A stretch of DNA of 34,110 nt, taken from Bacteroidia bacterium. Its GTDB lineage: Bacteria; Bacteroidota; Bacteroidia; Bacteroidales; JAPLDU01. The translations under genes and the position numbers were made by a program. Below the pieces are notes generated by a model. The model did no database searches. It was not told the DNA's origin and was given only the letters and a program-made list of their open reading frames with translations. How positions within the stretch are numbered: position 1 is the stretch's first letter; every line of letters starts with the position of its first letter. This document shows, in pieces, positions 7,378 through 19,200 of this stretch. The DNA is taken from contig JAPLDU010000075.1 of NCBI GenBank assembly GCA_026391255.1, positions 1 to 34,110 of the forward strand. Direction: 5' to 3'.

Positions 7378-10300
7378 ATGAAAATTAATATTTTACTTCG
7401 AGTGAGATTTATTGTCTCTTTAGTTATTCTGTTTACATTATCTGTGTTTCAGTCCGAGTCGCAGGTAAGTTTTGTCCAGACTAATGATGCTGACTTCCAG
7501 CTTGGTTTTGTAAAGAATACCTATGTATCAGGTAACAGTGTGAGTGTGTATTCTAAAGGTACTGCAGTAAGCAACTGGCTTACAACAACAGTATTGCCTC
7601 AAATACTCACCAGGCATAGGGTAGCAACATGGAAAAACACATATGTATACCTGGTCGGTGGGAATAATGGTACAACAGACGTAAATACAGTTTACAGGGC
7701 CACTTTACAGACGGCAGGTATCAGCGGCTGGACAGCTCAGACTGTCCTTCCGGTAGCTGTTACTGATGCTGCAGTGGTTATAGGAATTAATATGATTTAC
7801 GTAATTGGAGGAAATGTCGGCGGTGTACCCAGCTCTGCTATCTATTATGCAAGCCTTGCTGCAGATGGTACAGTGGGTACCTGGCAGACCAGTACGGTAA
7901 GCCTTCCGGCAGGCCTTTGGGGACACACTGCCGCTTATGTGTTTGGCAGACTGTATGTTGTGGGGGGCAGTAATCTTTCTGCATCGAACTCTGCTGTGTC
8001 TACAGTTTATACTGCTAATATACTGCCAAACGGTAACCTGTCATCATTTACCACAGGAACATCGTTACCTGCCGCTACCAACGGTCATACAATGGTTGAT
8101 TATAACGAAACTCTATTCGTGATGGGAGGTTTTGATAATGCAGGTGTGAGAACCAATGCAGTGTATTATTCTGCAATAAACTCTGACGGTACAAATTCAG
8201 CATGGCAAACAGCCAATTCATTGCCTGGCAATGTTAGTAACCATTCGTCCACCTGTTTTAACGGATTGGTGACTGCAATCTGTGGAAAAGAAACTGCAGG
8301 GTCAAGTGATACATTAAGTAAGAAAATGTATTATGCCAACATCGCCGATTATCCCAATTTCACATGGACCTTAGCAACGAATGACCTGTACGATCAGACT
8401 GAGAACGGACAGGCATTTGCATGTAACGGACAGATTGTATTTTGTGGAGGCGATAACTTAGCAGGTGTACCTTCACTTAACTGCAGGTATAATTTGGTAA
8501 CTGTAGGTACTGCAATTATCAGCAATGCATCCTTTACTTCCAATCCCTTTTTCCAGTTAGGAAATGAAAGGTATATACAGAACCTGGCATTTACTTTAAC
8601 ACCGGCAGGTGTCAATTATACTATGTACTACAGGCTGGCGGGAAACGACGAGATCTGGGGCGACTGGGTCAACGCTGGCGTCACTACTCCGTCGGTAATA
8701 AATCAGACCAAACGGTATGTCCAGTACATGGTGAGATATACACCTGCAGGTATTACAAATATTGCTCTGAATGATGTGACCTTGAATATTCAGGGAACCC
8801 AGCTCAGCGGTAACCTGAACACCTCAAATGTCAATCTAACTGCTGCAGCCAGTCCATACTGGGCAACTGCAAATATTTCCTATACAGCGGGTACTCATAA
8901 CATTGAGGCTGGAGTGACCATTTTATTCTCGCCCGGAACCGGATTGGAAATAGGGCAGGCCAATATGAATTTTAACGGGACAGCTTTAAATCCTGTAAAA
9001 CTTACATATTATACCAGCGATGCAGGAAACTGGACAGGTGTTTATTTTGATGATAACAGCGATAACGGGGTATCCTCTTCGATGAATTATACCATCATCG
9101 AAAAAGCCGGTTACGGGACTTATAATACAAATCTTTATTGTGTAAATACCAACGAACCTCATATTCAGCATTCTATTTTCAGAGAGTCGGTTGGACTTGG
9201 TATTCGACTGGATAATTCGAATACCAGTATCGAAACAAGTTCGATTGAAAATAACACCGAAAGTGGATTGTCTTTGAGTTCGTCGAATCCAACCCTTGTT
9301 TCGACTGTAATTACTGATAATGATTATGCCGGGGTTTATTTTGTAAATACGAACGGAGTCCCTTCATTCGTGAATTCGAGCATAACCAATAACCTCTATG
9401 CTTATTATTCCCCGTCGCCGGATTTTAATTTTCCCGGTCTACTAGGTACAGTCTCTATTACAGGTAATACTTATAACGGACAGGCAATAGCAGGAGGAAC
9501 TATCACCGGAAATCGTAACTGGAACCATCCGGGTACGGATTTTTTAATCCTTGGCAATATTACTATCGGGGCGCTTAATTCACTTTGCAGGCTTACTATT
9601 GAGCCCGGTAATGTGCTTAGATTTGCCTCAGGGGTTTATTTACAACCTGGATTTTACAATAGTTGCTGTGGTCCTTATGGTGGAGAAATCTACGCTATCG
9701 GCACCTCAACCAATCCTATTACTTTTACTTCCATGAATGGACAGCCCGGAGGATGGAACGGATTATATTTCCCCGATCTAAGCGATTGGAATGGTGGAAG
9801 TTCTACCCTTGAAAATTGTATAATTGAAAATGGGAATTCCTATAATATAAGTTGCGAATCTACTGTCAGGCCAAGTATTAATCTTTGCACTATCCGGAAT
9901 TCTTTGCAGGATGGCATCAGGCTCAATAGTTCACAATTATCCATTTTAAATACTGTATTTAGTAATAACGGTAGATACCCTGTATACTGTTTGACAACTA
10001 ATTGCGAACCACTTTTGACAGGTTCTACTTTTACAGGCAATGTGCAGAATTATATCACCTATTCCGGAGGGCAGATAGGATATAATAAAACACTGATCAA
10101 TTATGGGGTTGATTATTATTTTGAAACAACAGCCTGGGTTGGTTTATTGAATAGCAAATGCCGGCTTACAGTGAATGAAGGAAATACACTGAGGTTTGCC
10201 TCAGGAACACAACTCCAGATTGGCAATTATCTCGGTTGCTGTGGCCCTTATGGTGGTGAACTTTCCGCTGTAGGAACCACAAGCAATAAAATAACATTCA

Positions 10301-13149
10301 CTTCTTTAAATGATCAGGCCGGGGGATGGAATGGCATATACTTCCATTATAACAGCAATTACAGCGCTTCAGTATCGACAATGACGAATTGTATTGTTGA
10401 AAAAGGTAGTACTTATAATTTATATTGTGAAAGCACCGTTCAGCCTGCAATCAGCTATTGTATTGTCAGGAATTCAGCAGGGAAGGGAATCTCCATATAT
10501 AATTCATATTTGTCTTTATCGAACACGCAGATTACAAATAATGCAGGTTATGGCTTGTATTTTAATAACCCGTATTACATTCCGCAACTGACCAGTCTTA
10601 CCATTACCGGAAACAGTCTTGATGGTGTGGTTTCTGAGGGTGGTACCGTTTCTGTTGACCGCACCTGGAAATATTTTGGCGCCGGTAATTATAACCTTCT
10701 AGGAAGTGTTACAATCGCTTTAAACAATTCAAAATGCCGGCTGACTGTAAAACCGGGTAATACATTACGTTTTCCAACTGGTTCATCACTTCAGATTGGC
10801 ACTTGGGTCAGTTGCTGTGGCAGTTACGGAGGTGAATTATATGCGGTTGGAAAGCCAGACAGCCTGATCACATTTACCGCTTCAAACGGTACAGATGGCG
10901 GATGGAATGGCATCTATTTTCAGGATAACAGCGATGCTTTTTCATCTGTTTCCACTTTGAAATATTGTACCATAGAAAAGGGCAGTACATATAATGTATA
11001 TTTTGAAAGTACCAATCAACCAACCATGACTTATTGTACTATCAGGAATTCCACGGGTAAGGGACTTAGTTCTAATAATTCAATGCCGACTCTTGCTCAT
11101 CTTGACATATTGAATAATGCCGGATATGGTATTTATTTCAACAACATGTATTATATTCCACAGATGACTTTTCTTAATATCAGTGGTAATGGCATGAACG
11201 GAGTTGTTGCTGAGGGAGGTACACTATCAGTTGATCGTACATGGAAATATTTTGGAACCGGAAATTATAACCTGCTTGGTAGTATTCTTATCGCTTTAAA
11301 CAATTCAAAATGCAGACTAACCTTAATGCCGGGAGTCAGCCTTGGCTTTGCTGCAGGTACACAATTGCAGATTGGATATTATAATGGTTGTTGCGGAAAT
11401 TATGGTGGTGAATTATATGCTGTCGGGAAAACCGACAGCCTGATTTCTTTTCTTCCGACAAATGGTTTGGCAGGCGGATGGAATGGTATTTATTTTGCCG
11501 ATCAGAGCGATCTGTTCGGTTCAGTTTCTACACTCAGGCATTGCAGCATTGAAAAAGGAAATACCTTTAATTTGTATTGCGAGAATACAAACCAGCCAGC
11601 CACACTAGACAGTTGCATAATTACAAATTCAAATGGTTATGGGATTTCACTTAATACTTCTTCAATAAGCATTACCAGCAGCCAGATTAATTATAATACA
11701 GGTAATGGTATATATATCAATGGAACAGGAAGCCCGACCATAGGAAATTCAACCACAACTACCTGTGATATCTATTACAATGGCAATTATGATGTTTATA
11801 ACAATACAGCCAATAATATCAATGCAAGATATAATTTCTGGAACTCATCCGATAGCACCCTTATTGCCTCAAGGATATATGACAAGAGTGACAATGCCGC
11901 CAGAGGATATGTGTATTTTATGCCCTTTGTTGCTTCAGGACAGGTTCCCACCGGAAGTTTTAATATTACCGGTAACTTTAAGTATTACAACAGTTCATTG
12001 ACCCCTCTGGCAAATGTTACCGTTTTTGCTAAAGATATGACCGGGAATATTATTGGAACCACTGAAACCGATGGTGCAGGGAATTTTATTTTCAGCAATC
12101 TGACCAACGGAATGTACAAATTTGATGTTTCCCCTGAAGATATTCCATGGGGTGGGGTAAATTCAACTGATGCCCTGCTCATCATGCAGCATTTTGCAAA
12201 TATCCAGGTATTATCAGGTTTGAAGAAATCTGCTGCCGACGTAAATAAAAGCGCTACCGTCAATTCGACCGATGCCCTTTTTGTTATGAAGCGTTTCTCA
12301 CAACTCATCACATCATTCCCTTCAGGCGATTGGGTATTCGATGATACCGTAAAGATATATAACAGCGACATGAGTTCTAATATTAACGCATTATGCTTTG
12401 GTGATATCAATGCTTCTTACCTGAATTCCGGAAGCAAATACCAGAATCTTCCTTCTGTCACATCTGACGCAAACCAGTTGATCAGAGTTTTTCCGGGGAA
12501 TGAATATGATATTCCGGTAACTGTGACTTCAGCAATGAGTTTAGGCGCCGTTTCATTAGTTCTTGGATTTCCAGCCGAAGCGCTTCAAATCACAGGTGTT
12601 TATATGGCAAATCAATTACCTTTCTGCTATTCAGTGACCAACGGAAAGATATATATTTCATGGGCAGACCTGAATGCTTTGCAATTAGTTAAAAATGACC
12701 TGCTTCTGTTTATCAGGGTAAAAGTGTTGGATCAGGTAGCATCTGACAACCAGTTAATTTTTGATGTTGAAGATTTGAGTGAATTTGCTTCTGAAGAAGC
12801 CGTTGCATATGAAGATGTAATATTAAATATTCCTCATCTTGAAATTGCCTCTGCAAATGGAATTTCAGAATTGAATGGCGGCTTCAGCCTTTCAAATTAT
12901 CCCAATCCGTTCGGGCAGTCTACCAGCCTGAATTTTACCCTTCCACAGTCTGCTGTTATTTCCATTGATATTTTTGATATTCTTGGTCAGAAAATCGCTG
13001 ACATAGCTCAGGGATACAGGGTTGCAGGGACCTATTCAGTGAAATTTTATTCAGATGCCCTTAGTTCTGGTATCTATTATTGCAAAATGGATGTTCAGAC
13101 CGGAGAGAATACGTATTCTATTACACGACAGTTATTTATCAGCAGGTAA
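7378..13149 (+). CDS. Giant surface protein: kelch-like, beta-helix, dockerin-like, cohesin-like and T9SS modules
   Basis: 1923 residues with a signal peptide of about 28 residues. Residues about 65-370 carry kelch-type strands (VGGNNG, IGGNVGG, VGGSNLS, MGGFDNAG, CGGDNLAG). About 490-1520 form right-handed parallel beta-helix repeats, including four 192-residue repeats. About 1530-1580 resemble a carboxypeptidase-regulatory-like beta sandwich. At 1587-1640 lies a dockerin-like pair: GGVNSTDALLIMQHF and ADVNKSATVNSTDALFVMKRF. The second calcium loop (D-N-S-T-D positions) is better preserved than the first (E-I-W). At 1695-1820 is a cohesin-like sandwich (AVSLVLGFPAEALQI, KIYISWADL). The last ~85 residues (NYPNPFGQSTSLNF to QLFISR) are a T9SS sorting domain. 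No catalytic domain is recognised; a binding or structural role on the cell surface is likely. The next gene, 72 bp downstream, carries four more cohesin-like modules. Confidence 0.88.
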   Translation: MKINILLRVRFIVSLVILFTLSVFQSESQVSFVQTNDADFQLGFVKNTYVSGNSVSVYSKGTAVSNWLTTTVLPQILTRHRVATWKNTYVYLVGGNNGTTDVNTVYRATLQTAGISGWTAQTVLPVAVTDAAVVIGINMIYVIGGNVGGVPSSAIYYASLAADGTVGTWQTSTVSLPAGLWGHTAAYVFGRLYVVGGSNLSASNSAVSTVYTANILPNGNLSSFTTGTSLPAATNGHTMVDYNETLFVMGGFDNAGVRTNAVYYSAINSDGTNSAWQTANSLPGNVSNHSSTCFNGLVTAICGKETAGSSDTLSKKMYYANIADYPNFTWTLATNDLYDQTENGQAFACNGQIVFCGGDNLAGVPSLNCRYNLVTVGTAIISNASFTSNPFFQLGNERYIQNLAFTLTPAGVNYTMYYRLAGNDEIWGDWVNAGVTTPSVINQTKRYVQYMVRYTPAGITNIALNDVTLNIQGTQLSGNLNTSNVNLTAAASPYWATANISYTAGTHNIEAGVTILFSPGTGLEIGQANMNFNGTALNPVKLTYYTSDAGNWTGVYFDDNSDNGVSSSMNYTIIEKAGYGTYNTNLYCVNTNEPHIQHSIFRESVGLGIRLDNSNTSIETSSIENNTESGLSLSSSNPTLVSTVITDNDYAGVYFVNTNGVPSFVNSSITNNLYAYYSPSPDFNFPGLLGTVSITGNTYNGQAIAGGTITGNRNWNHPGTDFLILGNITIGALNSLCRLTIEPGNVLRFASGVYLQPGFYNSCCGPYGGEIYAIGTSTNPITFTSMNGQPGGWNGLYFPDLSDWNGGSSTLENCIIENGNSYNISCESTVRPSINLCTIRNSLQDGIRLNSSQLSILNTVFSNNGRYPVYCLTTNCEPLLTGSTFTGNVQNYITYSGGQIGYNKTLINYGVDYYFETTAWVGLLNSKCRLTVNEGNTLRFASGTQLQIGNYLGCCGPYGGELSAVGTTSNKITFTSLNDQAGGWNGIYFHYNSNYSASVSTMTNCIVEKGSTYNLYCESTVQPAISYCIVRNSAGKGISIYNSYLSLSNTQITNNAGYGLYFNNPYYIPQLTSLTITGNSLDGVVSEGGTVSVDRTWKYFGAGNYNLLGSVTIALNNSKCRLTVKPGNTLRFPTGSSLQIGTWVSCCGSYGGELYAVGKPDSLITFTASNGTDGGWNGIYFQDNSDAFSSVSTLKYCTIEKGSTYNVYFESTNQPTMTYCTIRNSTGKGLSSNNSMPTLAHLDILNNAGYGIYFNNMYYIPQMTFLNISGNGMNGVVAEGGTLSVDRTWKYFGTGNYNLLGSILIALNNSKCRLTLMPGVSLGFAAGTQLQIGYYNGCCGNYGGELYAVGKTDSLISFLPTNGLAGGWNGIYFADQSDLFGSVSTLRHCSIEKGNTFNLYCENTNQPATLDSCIITNSNGYGISLNTSSISITSSQINYNTGNGIYINGTGSPTIGNSTTTTCDIYYNGNYDVYNNTANNINARYNFWNSSDSTLIASRIYDKSDNAARGYVYFMPFVASGQVPTGSFNITGNFKYYNSSLTPLANVTVFAKDMTGNIIGTTETDGAGNFIFSNLTNGMYKFDVSPEDIPWGGVNSTDALLIMQHFANIQVLSGLKKSAADVNKSATVNSTDALFVMKRFSQLITSFPSGDWVFDDTVKIYNSDMSSNINALCFGDINASYLNSGSKYQNLPSVTSDANQLIRVFPGNEYDIPVTVTSAMSLGAVSLVLGFPAEALQITGVYMANQLPFCYSVTNGKIYISWADLNALQLVKNDLLLFIRVKVLDQVASDNQLIFDVEDLSEFASEEAVAYEDVILNIPHLEIASANGISELNGGFSLSNYPNPFGQSTSLNFTLPQSAVISIDIFDILGQKIADIAQGYRVAGTYSVKFYSDALSSGIYYCKMDVQTGENTYSITRQLFISR
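9586..11880 (+). repeat. Four 192-residue intragenic repeats in the beta-helix protein
   Basis: Successive units start at Cys 737, 928, 1120 and 1312 of the protein, spaced 191, 192 and 192 residues. Each opens with CRLT and a PGN-type turn, reaches a vicinal cysteine pair exactly 26 residues later (763/764, 954/955, 1146/1147, 1338/1339) in the form CCGxYGGE, then GGWNGIYF and a run of short beta-helix rungs. Units 3 and 4 are most alike at DNA level, pointing to recent duplication. Confidence 0.85.
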
Positions 13150-13221
13150 CACGCTGAATGACTGATTTATTATTTAAAAAAATTGTAAAAGTTTTCGGTA
13201 TGAACCTTAATCAATTAAGCA

Positions 13222-16200
13222 ATGAAGAAAGTTCTCATTATAATTAGCCTGTTCCTGTGGTCTGTGCTGGTTCCTGCTCAGACCCTCACAACAACTGCGG
13301 GAACAGTATCATCATGTGCGGGTGAGGTCACAGTACCGGTTACGGTTACTAATTTTACCGGGGTGGCTTCAATTTCTCTGGTTCTGAATTTCAATTCCTC
13401 GGTTCTTACATGGAATGGTTATCAGAATTTTAACAGCGCTCTGACTTCCGGAATGTATTTTATCAATTCTGTAAACTCAAAAGTCATTATTTCCTGGACA
13501 TCAGTGAATCCTGTGACGCTTCCAAATGATACGCTGATCAGGCTGAAATTTATCACAAACGGTGGAACAGGAAGCCTGACATGGGATACACAGACACAAG
13601 GTAATTGTGAATACAGCAATTACTATGGTACAGTTTTGACGGCCAGTTTTGTAAACGGAGCTGTCAATCCCGGCGGGCAAATACCTGTGATCACTTCCAG
13701 CCCCGTTAATGCCTCCGTATTATTGGGTAGTAACGCCAGTTTTCAGGTGATCGCCACTGGGGCTTCATCGTACCTTTGGCAGAAAAGCACTGACAATGGC
13801 ACTAGTTGGACAAATGTGACGAATGTTGCTCCATTTTCAGGAGCCACCGGTGCAACACTAACGATAACAGGAGTTGTAATGACCATGAGCGGGTATAGGT
13901 TCAGGTGCCAGGTAGGCGGTACCTGTCCGCCTTCACCTGTTACTTCTGACCCGGCTACACTGACAGTTGTAAACCTGATCACTGTGACAGCCGGTTCAGT
14001 GAATTCCTGTCCGGGCAGCATTACCATACCTGTGTCGGTTACCAATGCCATAGGAGTAGCCAGTATTTCTCTTGCACTGAATTATAATAACCAGATACTT
14101 ACCTTTTCAGGAGTTCAAAATATCAATTCTTTGTTTGATTCTGAGGATCTGTATATCAATGCCAGCAATGGGAAAGTCTATATCTCTTATGCTACTTACC
14201 CTGCAGTTAATTTCGGAAATTCACAATTATTCCAGCTTTTATTTTCTTATTCGGGGGGAAATACAACTCTTAGCTGGGATTCGCAGACTCCGGGGAATTG
14301 TGAGATTGCAGACCAGAACGGTTATTTAGCCAGTCTCACTTATGTCAGCGGAAATATTACCGCATCGGGAACAAACCCTGTTATTACTGGTCAGCCCGTA
14401 AACAGCGCCGTTCTTGCCGGAAATAATGCATCTTTCTCAGTGACTGCAACCGGGGCAACAGCTTACATCTGGCAAAAGAGTATAGATAATGGATCAAGCT
14501 GGTCAGATCTTACCAATACAGTCCCTTATTCCGGTGTTACCACAGCCACAATGACAATTACAAGTGCCGGTCTCAGCCTGAACGGGGTTCAGTTCCGTTC
14601 CCGGGTAACTGGCGCCTGTCCTCCTACACCGGTCATTTCTAACCCTGCTACCTTGACAGTTTATCAATTGATTACCGTTACTGCCGGATCTTTTACTTCC
14701 TGCCCGGGAACAATCAGCATTCCGATATCCGTGGCAGCGGCTGATAATATCGCAGGTATCTCACTTGTATTAAATTATAACCAACAAGTACTTACTTTCC
14801 AGGGTTACCAGAATCTCAGTCCGGGTTTATCGTCTGCCGGCGCTGTGATCAATGCTGCAAATGGCAAAGTGTACTTTAGCTGGGCTTCTACCTCGGGTGT
14901 GAACCTGGGTTCACAGCAATTAGTCATTTTCCAGTTTAGTTCCAACGGAGGTACATCAGCACTTACCTGGGATACTCAGACGCCCGGTTACTGTGAATTT
15001 GTCAATGCAGCAGGAAATGTGATAGCTTCCACTTACATTAACGGCAATGTAAGTACTGCAGGACAATTTCCGGTAATTAATCTTGATCCTTCAAATACGA
15101 CGGTAATTGCTGGAACAACGGCATATTTCAGTGTATCAGCAACAGGAGCCACATCCTACCAATGGCAGGTGAGCACCAATGGAGGTAATAGTTGGTCAAA
15201 CGTTGGAGGTAATAGTGCAACTCTTTCTATATCCTTACCAACGCAAGCTATGAGCGGCTTTCTTTATCATTGCATAGTTGGAGGAGCCTGTCCTCCTACA
15301 CCGGTTACTTCAGGATCAGCTTCACTTACTGTTTTACAAATGATCACAACTACAGCCGGTACGGTGAACAACTCATGCGGGACTAATATTCTGATCCCTG
15401 TTACAGTGACAAACTGCAATAATGTGGGATCAATTTCCCTAGCGCTTAATTACAGCACTTCAGGCCTTACATATGATGGTTACCAGGATTTAAACCAGGC
15501 TCTGAACAATGGTAACCTGGTTGTGAATGCCTCAAACGGGAAAGTCTATATTTCCTGGGCATCCATTAACCCGGTCAGTATCGGTACAGCGAACTTATTA
15601 AAGATAAGATTTTTATCCGTAGGTATTACCAGCAGCCTGACCTGGGATACCCAGACTGCAGGCAATTGTGAATATGCAGATGGCCAGGGTAACATCATTT
15701 CATCTTCCTATATTAACGGAAGTGTTACGCTTTTACCAAATCCACTATCGGTGAATGCAGGGAACGATGTAACTATTACCCTTGGATCTTCGGCGAATCT
15801 TTCCGGTAGTGTCAGCGGTGGCACCAGTCCTTATACTTATCTTTGGTCGCCTGCAACCGGATTGTGTTGTACTGCAATTCTTAATCCTGTTGCAACACCC
15901 GATACCACCACTATTTATACCCTTACTGCTACTGCTGCTAATGGCTGTTCAGGAAGCGACATTGTAAAGATCACAGTTTTGTACCCTCCTCCTATAGTAG
16001 AAGTATCCAATGATACTGCTATTTGCCTGAACGAATCTGTTTCCTTTTATGCAAATGCTACTGGCGCAACCCCTCCTTATCATTATCTTTGGAGTACGGG
16101 AGCCACTACACAGACAGTCAATATTAGTCCAAGTTACACGAGTAATATTTATGTTTCTGTGACTGATCTGCATAACAGTCTGACCGTTGAATATGTTCAT

Positions 16201-19200
16201 GTTCAGGTTTATCCTCTGCCCGTCTTTTCCCTGGGTAACGATACTACTATTGCAACAGGTCAGACCTTATTCCTGACACCAGGCAGCAGTTTTACATCAT
16301 ATCTCTGGAGTGACGGTTCCACCGGACAATCACTGCTAATATCGGAAAGCGGAACTTATGCGGTAACAGTTACAAACCAGTACGGATGTTCTTACAGTAA
16401 TAACATAAATGTAACTGTTGCATATTTGGGATGGGTGGTTAATATTCCTCCTGTTCCGGCAATTTGCAGTGGTAGTAGCGCCGAACTTACCACTTCAGTT
16501 ACAGGCGGAACAGCCCCCTACTTTTATGTATGGAGTAATGGAGCAACCAGTTCTTCGGTCATAGTGAGTCCGTCTTTCTCAAGTTATTATTATGTAACCG
16601 TGACCGATGCTAATAATTCATCCTCGATAGGGAATGGATATGTTGTTGTGCATCCTGTTCCTCAGGTTAACCTGGGTAATGACATTTCATTCAATTTTGG
16701 TGAATCAGCAACTTTAGATGCCACACAGGGATTTTCCAACTATCTGTGGAATACAGGTGCAACGGTTCAGACTATTGAGGTGAATCAGCCTGGAATTTAT
16801 TCCGTAACTGTGACAAACCAATATGGCTGTTCAGGAAACGATGACATTAATATTACAGTTTTATACCCGACACCTGTAGTTAATATATCCAATGATACTG
16901 CAATCTGCCTGAATGGATCAGCATCGCTTTATGCAAATGCAGGTGGTGCGGTTCCTCCGTATCATTATTTGTGGAGTACGGGGGTAACTACCCAGAATGT
17001 CACTGTCAGTCCGGTTGTTTCATCTACCTATTATGTTTCGGTAACTGATTATTATAACAGCCTGACTGTCGAATCTGTTCACATTCAGGTAAATCCGCTG
17101 CCGGTATTTTCATTTGGTAATGATACTACTATTTCAACAGGTCAGACACTATTGCTTACTCCCGGAAGCGGCTATTCTTCATATTTATGGAACAATGGTT
17201 CTACAGGGCAGTCGCTGCTAGTTTCAGTTAGCGGGACTTATGCAGTAACGGTTACAAACCAGAACGGATGCTGGTACAGTGATAACATCAACGTGACCAT
17301 TGTAAATCAGGGTCCGGTGGCATATATTCAACCAGTTCAGGGTATCTGCAGTGGCAGCAGTGTTATTCTTACTGTGACAGTGACAGGCGGAACATCTCCA
17401 TATATCTATTTGTGGAATAATGGTGAAACCGGCTCTTTTATCAATGTAAGTCCTTCTTCATCAAGTTATTATTATGTTACAGTGACCGATGCAGCCAATT
17501 ACTCTTCGTCAGGGAATGTCTATGTGGTTGTTCATCCGTTGCCAATGGTTTCTCTGGGAAATGATATTTCGTTCAATGAGGGCGGATCGGCAACTTTAGA
17601 TGCCGGACAAGGATTTTCCTCCTATCTGTGGAGTACGGGAGCGTCTGTTCAGACAATTGTGGTAAGCCAGTCAGGAATATATTCGGTAACAGTAACAAAC
17701 CAATATGGTTGCAGCGGCTCCGATAACATTCAGGTGACCGTTACACCAATCACACAGACACAAGCAGTAAATCTGCCAAATGGGTGGAGCATCATCTCTA
17801 CGTATATTATCCCTGTTAACCCTGATATCACTGTGGTTTTCTCTACAGTTACCCAAAACCTCATTATTGCGAAGAGCGGTTCCGGTACTATCTACTGGCC
17901 GCAGTTTGGGGTCAATAATATAGGTAGTATAGTGATTGGTGAGGGTTACCAGATAAAAATGAACCAGGCATCAAACATAAATGTCACCGGAACGGCAGTG
18001 GTTCCTGAGCTTACACCCATTACAATACCTACCGGATGGAGTATTTTAGGCTACCTGAAGCAGAGCCCGGCAAATATTGAAACCATGATGTCACCTATTG
18101 TTTCGCATATTATCATAATGAAAAACGGTTCAGGAAACATTTACTGGCCGGTCTATAATCTCAACAATATCGGGAATATGAATCCCGGTGAAGGATACCA
18201 GATTAAACTGACTGTTGCTTCAGTTCTTACTTTCCCGGCAGAAGAGGTTTTTACCTGCGGTACATCCACTATTACCGATTACGATGGTAACAGTTACAAC
18301 ACTATACAGATTGGCAGCCAATGCTGGATGAAGGAGAACCTGAAAACCACGCATAATGCTGATGGCACGGCTCTTATTAATTGGTTTGTTTACGCAAATA
18401 ATGTTTCAAATAAAGCCATTTACGGATTGCTCTATACATGGTCGGGAATCATGAATGGTTCTGCAAGCAGCAGCGAAAACCCAAGCGGAGTACAGGGGGC
18501 ATGCCCCATCGGTTGGCATATACCCAGTGTTAGTGAATGGAATCAGCTCGTCAATTATCTTGGTGGTTATAGTGTTGCCGGTAATACACTGAAAGAGGCA
18601 GGAACAAGTCATTGGAACAGTCCAAATTATAGCACAAACGAAAGCGGTTTCACTGCGCTTCCGGGCGGTTACCGCAGCGCTCCCGATGGCTTTTTCCTTG
18701 ATATTGGCGGGACCGGTTACTGGTGGTCTGCTACAGAGCAGGATGCTTCGTATGCCTGGGACCGCTATCTGTACAACAACAGTACAACCGCAGCCCAGTC
18801 ATACCTGAATAAGATGTGCGGTTTTTCGGTACGTTGTACAAGAAATGTAACCGTACAGGTAAGCGTTCCTTCAGTAACCACTGAAACAATAACAGCAATT
18901 GGTCAGACATCGGCAACAGGTGGTGGCAATGTCACATCCGATGGCGGTGCAGCGATTACTGCACGGGGGGTTTGCTGGAACTTAGCCGGCATTCCAACGA
19001 CTTCTGATTCCCATTCCTCTGATGGGACAGGCACAGGTAACTTTACAAGCAGCTTAACCGGTTTATCCCCTAACACAGCATATCATGTCAGAGCATATGC
19101 GACAAACAGTGTTGGAACAGCATATGGTGATGAAGTGAATTTCGCCACATCACCTGCTTTGCCTGTTGTTACAACCTATGTTGTTTCATCAATTACCCAA

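Noticed and set aside
11985-12410. 141-residue minus-strand frame
   Set aside because: Antisense to the dockerin region of the large beta-helix protein, with no recognisable motif or start signals.
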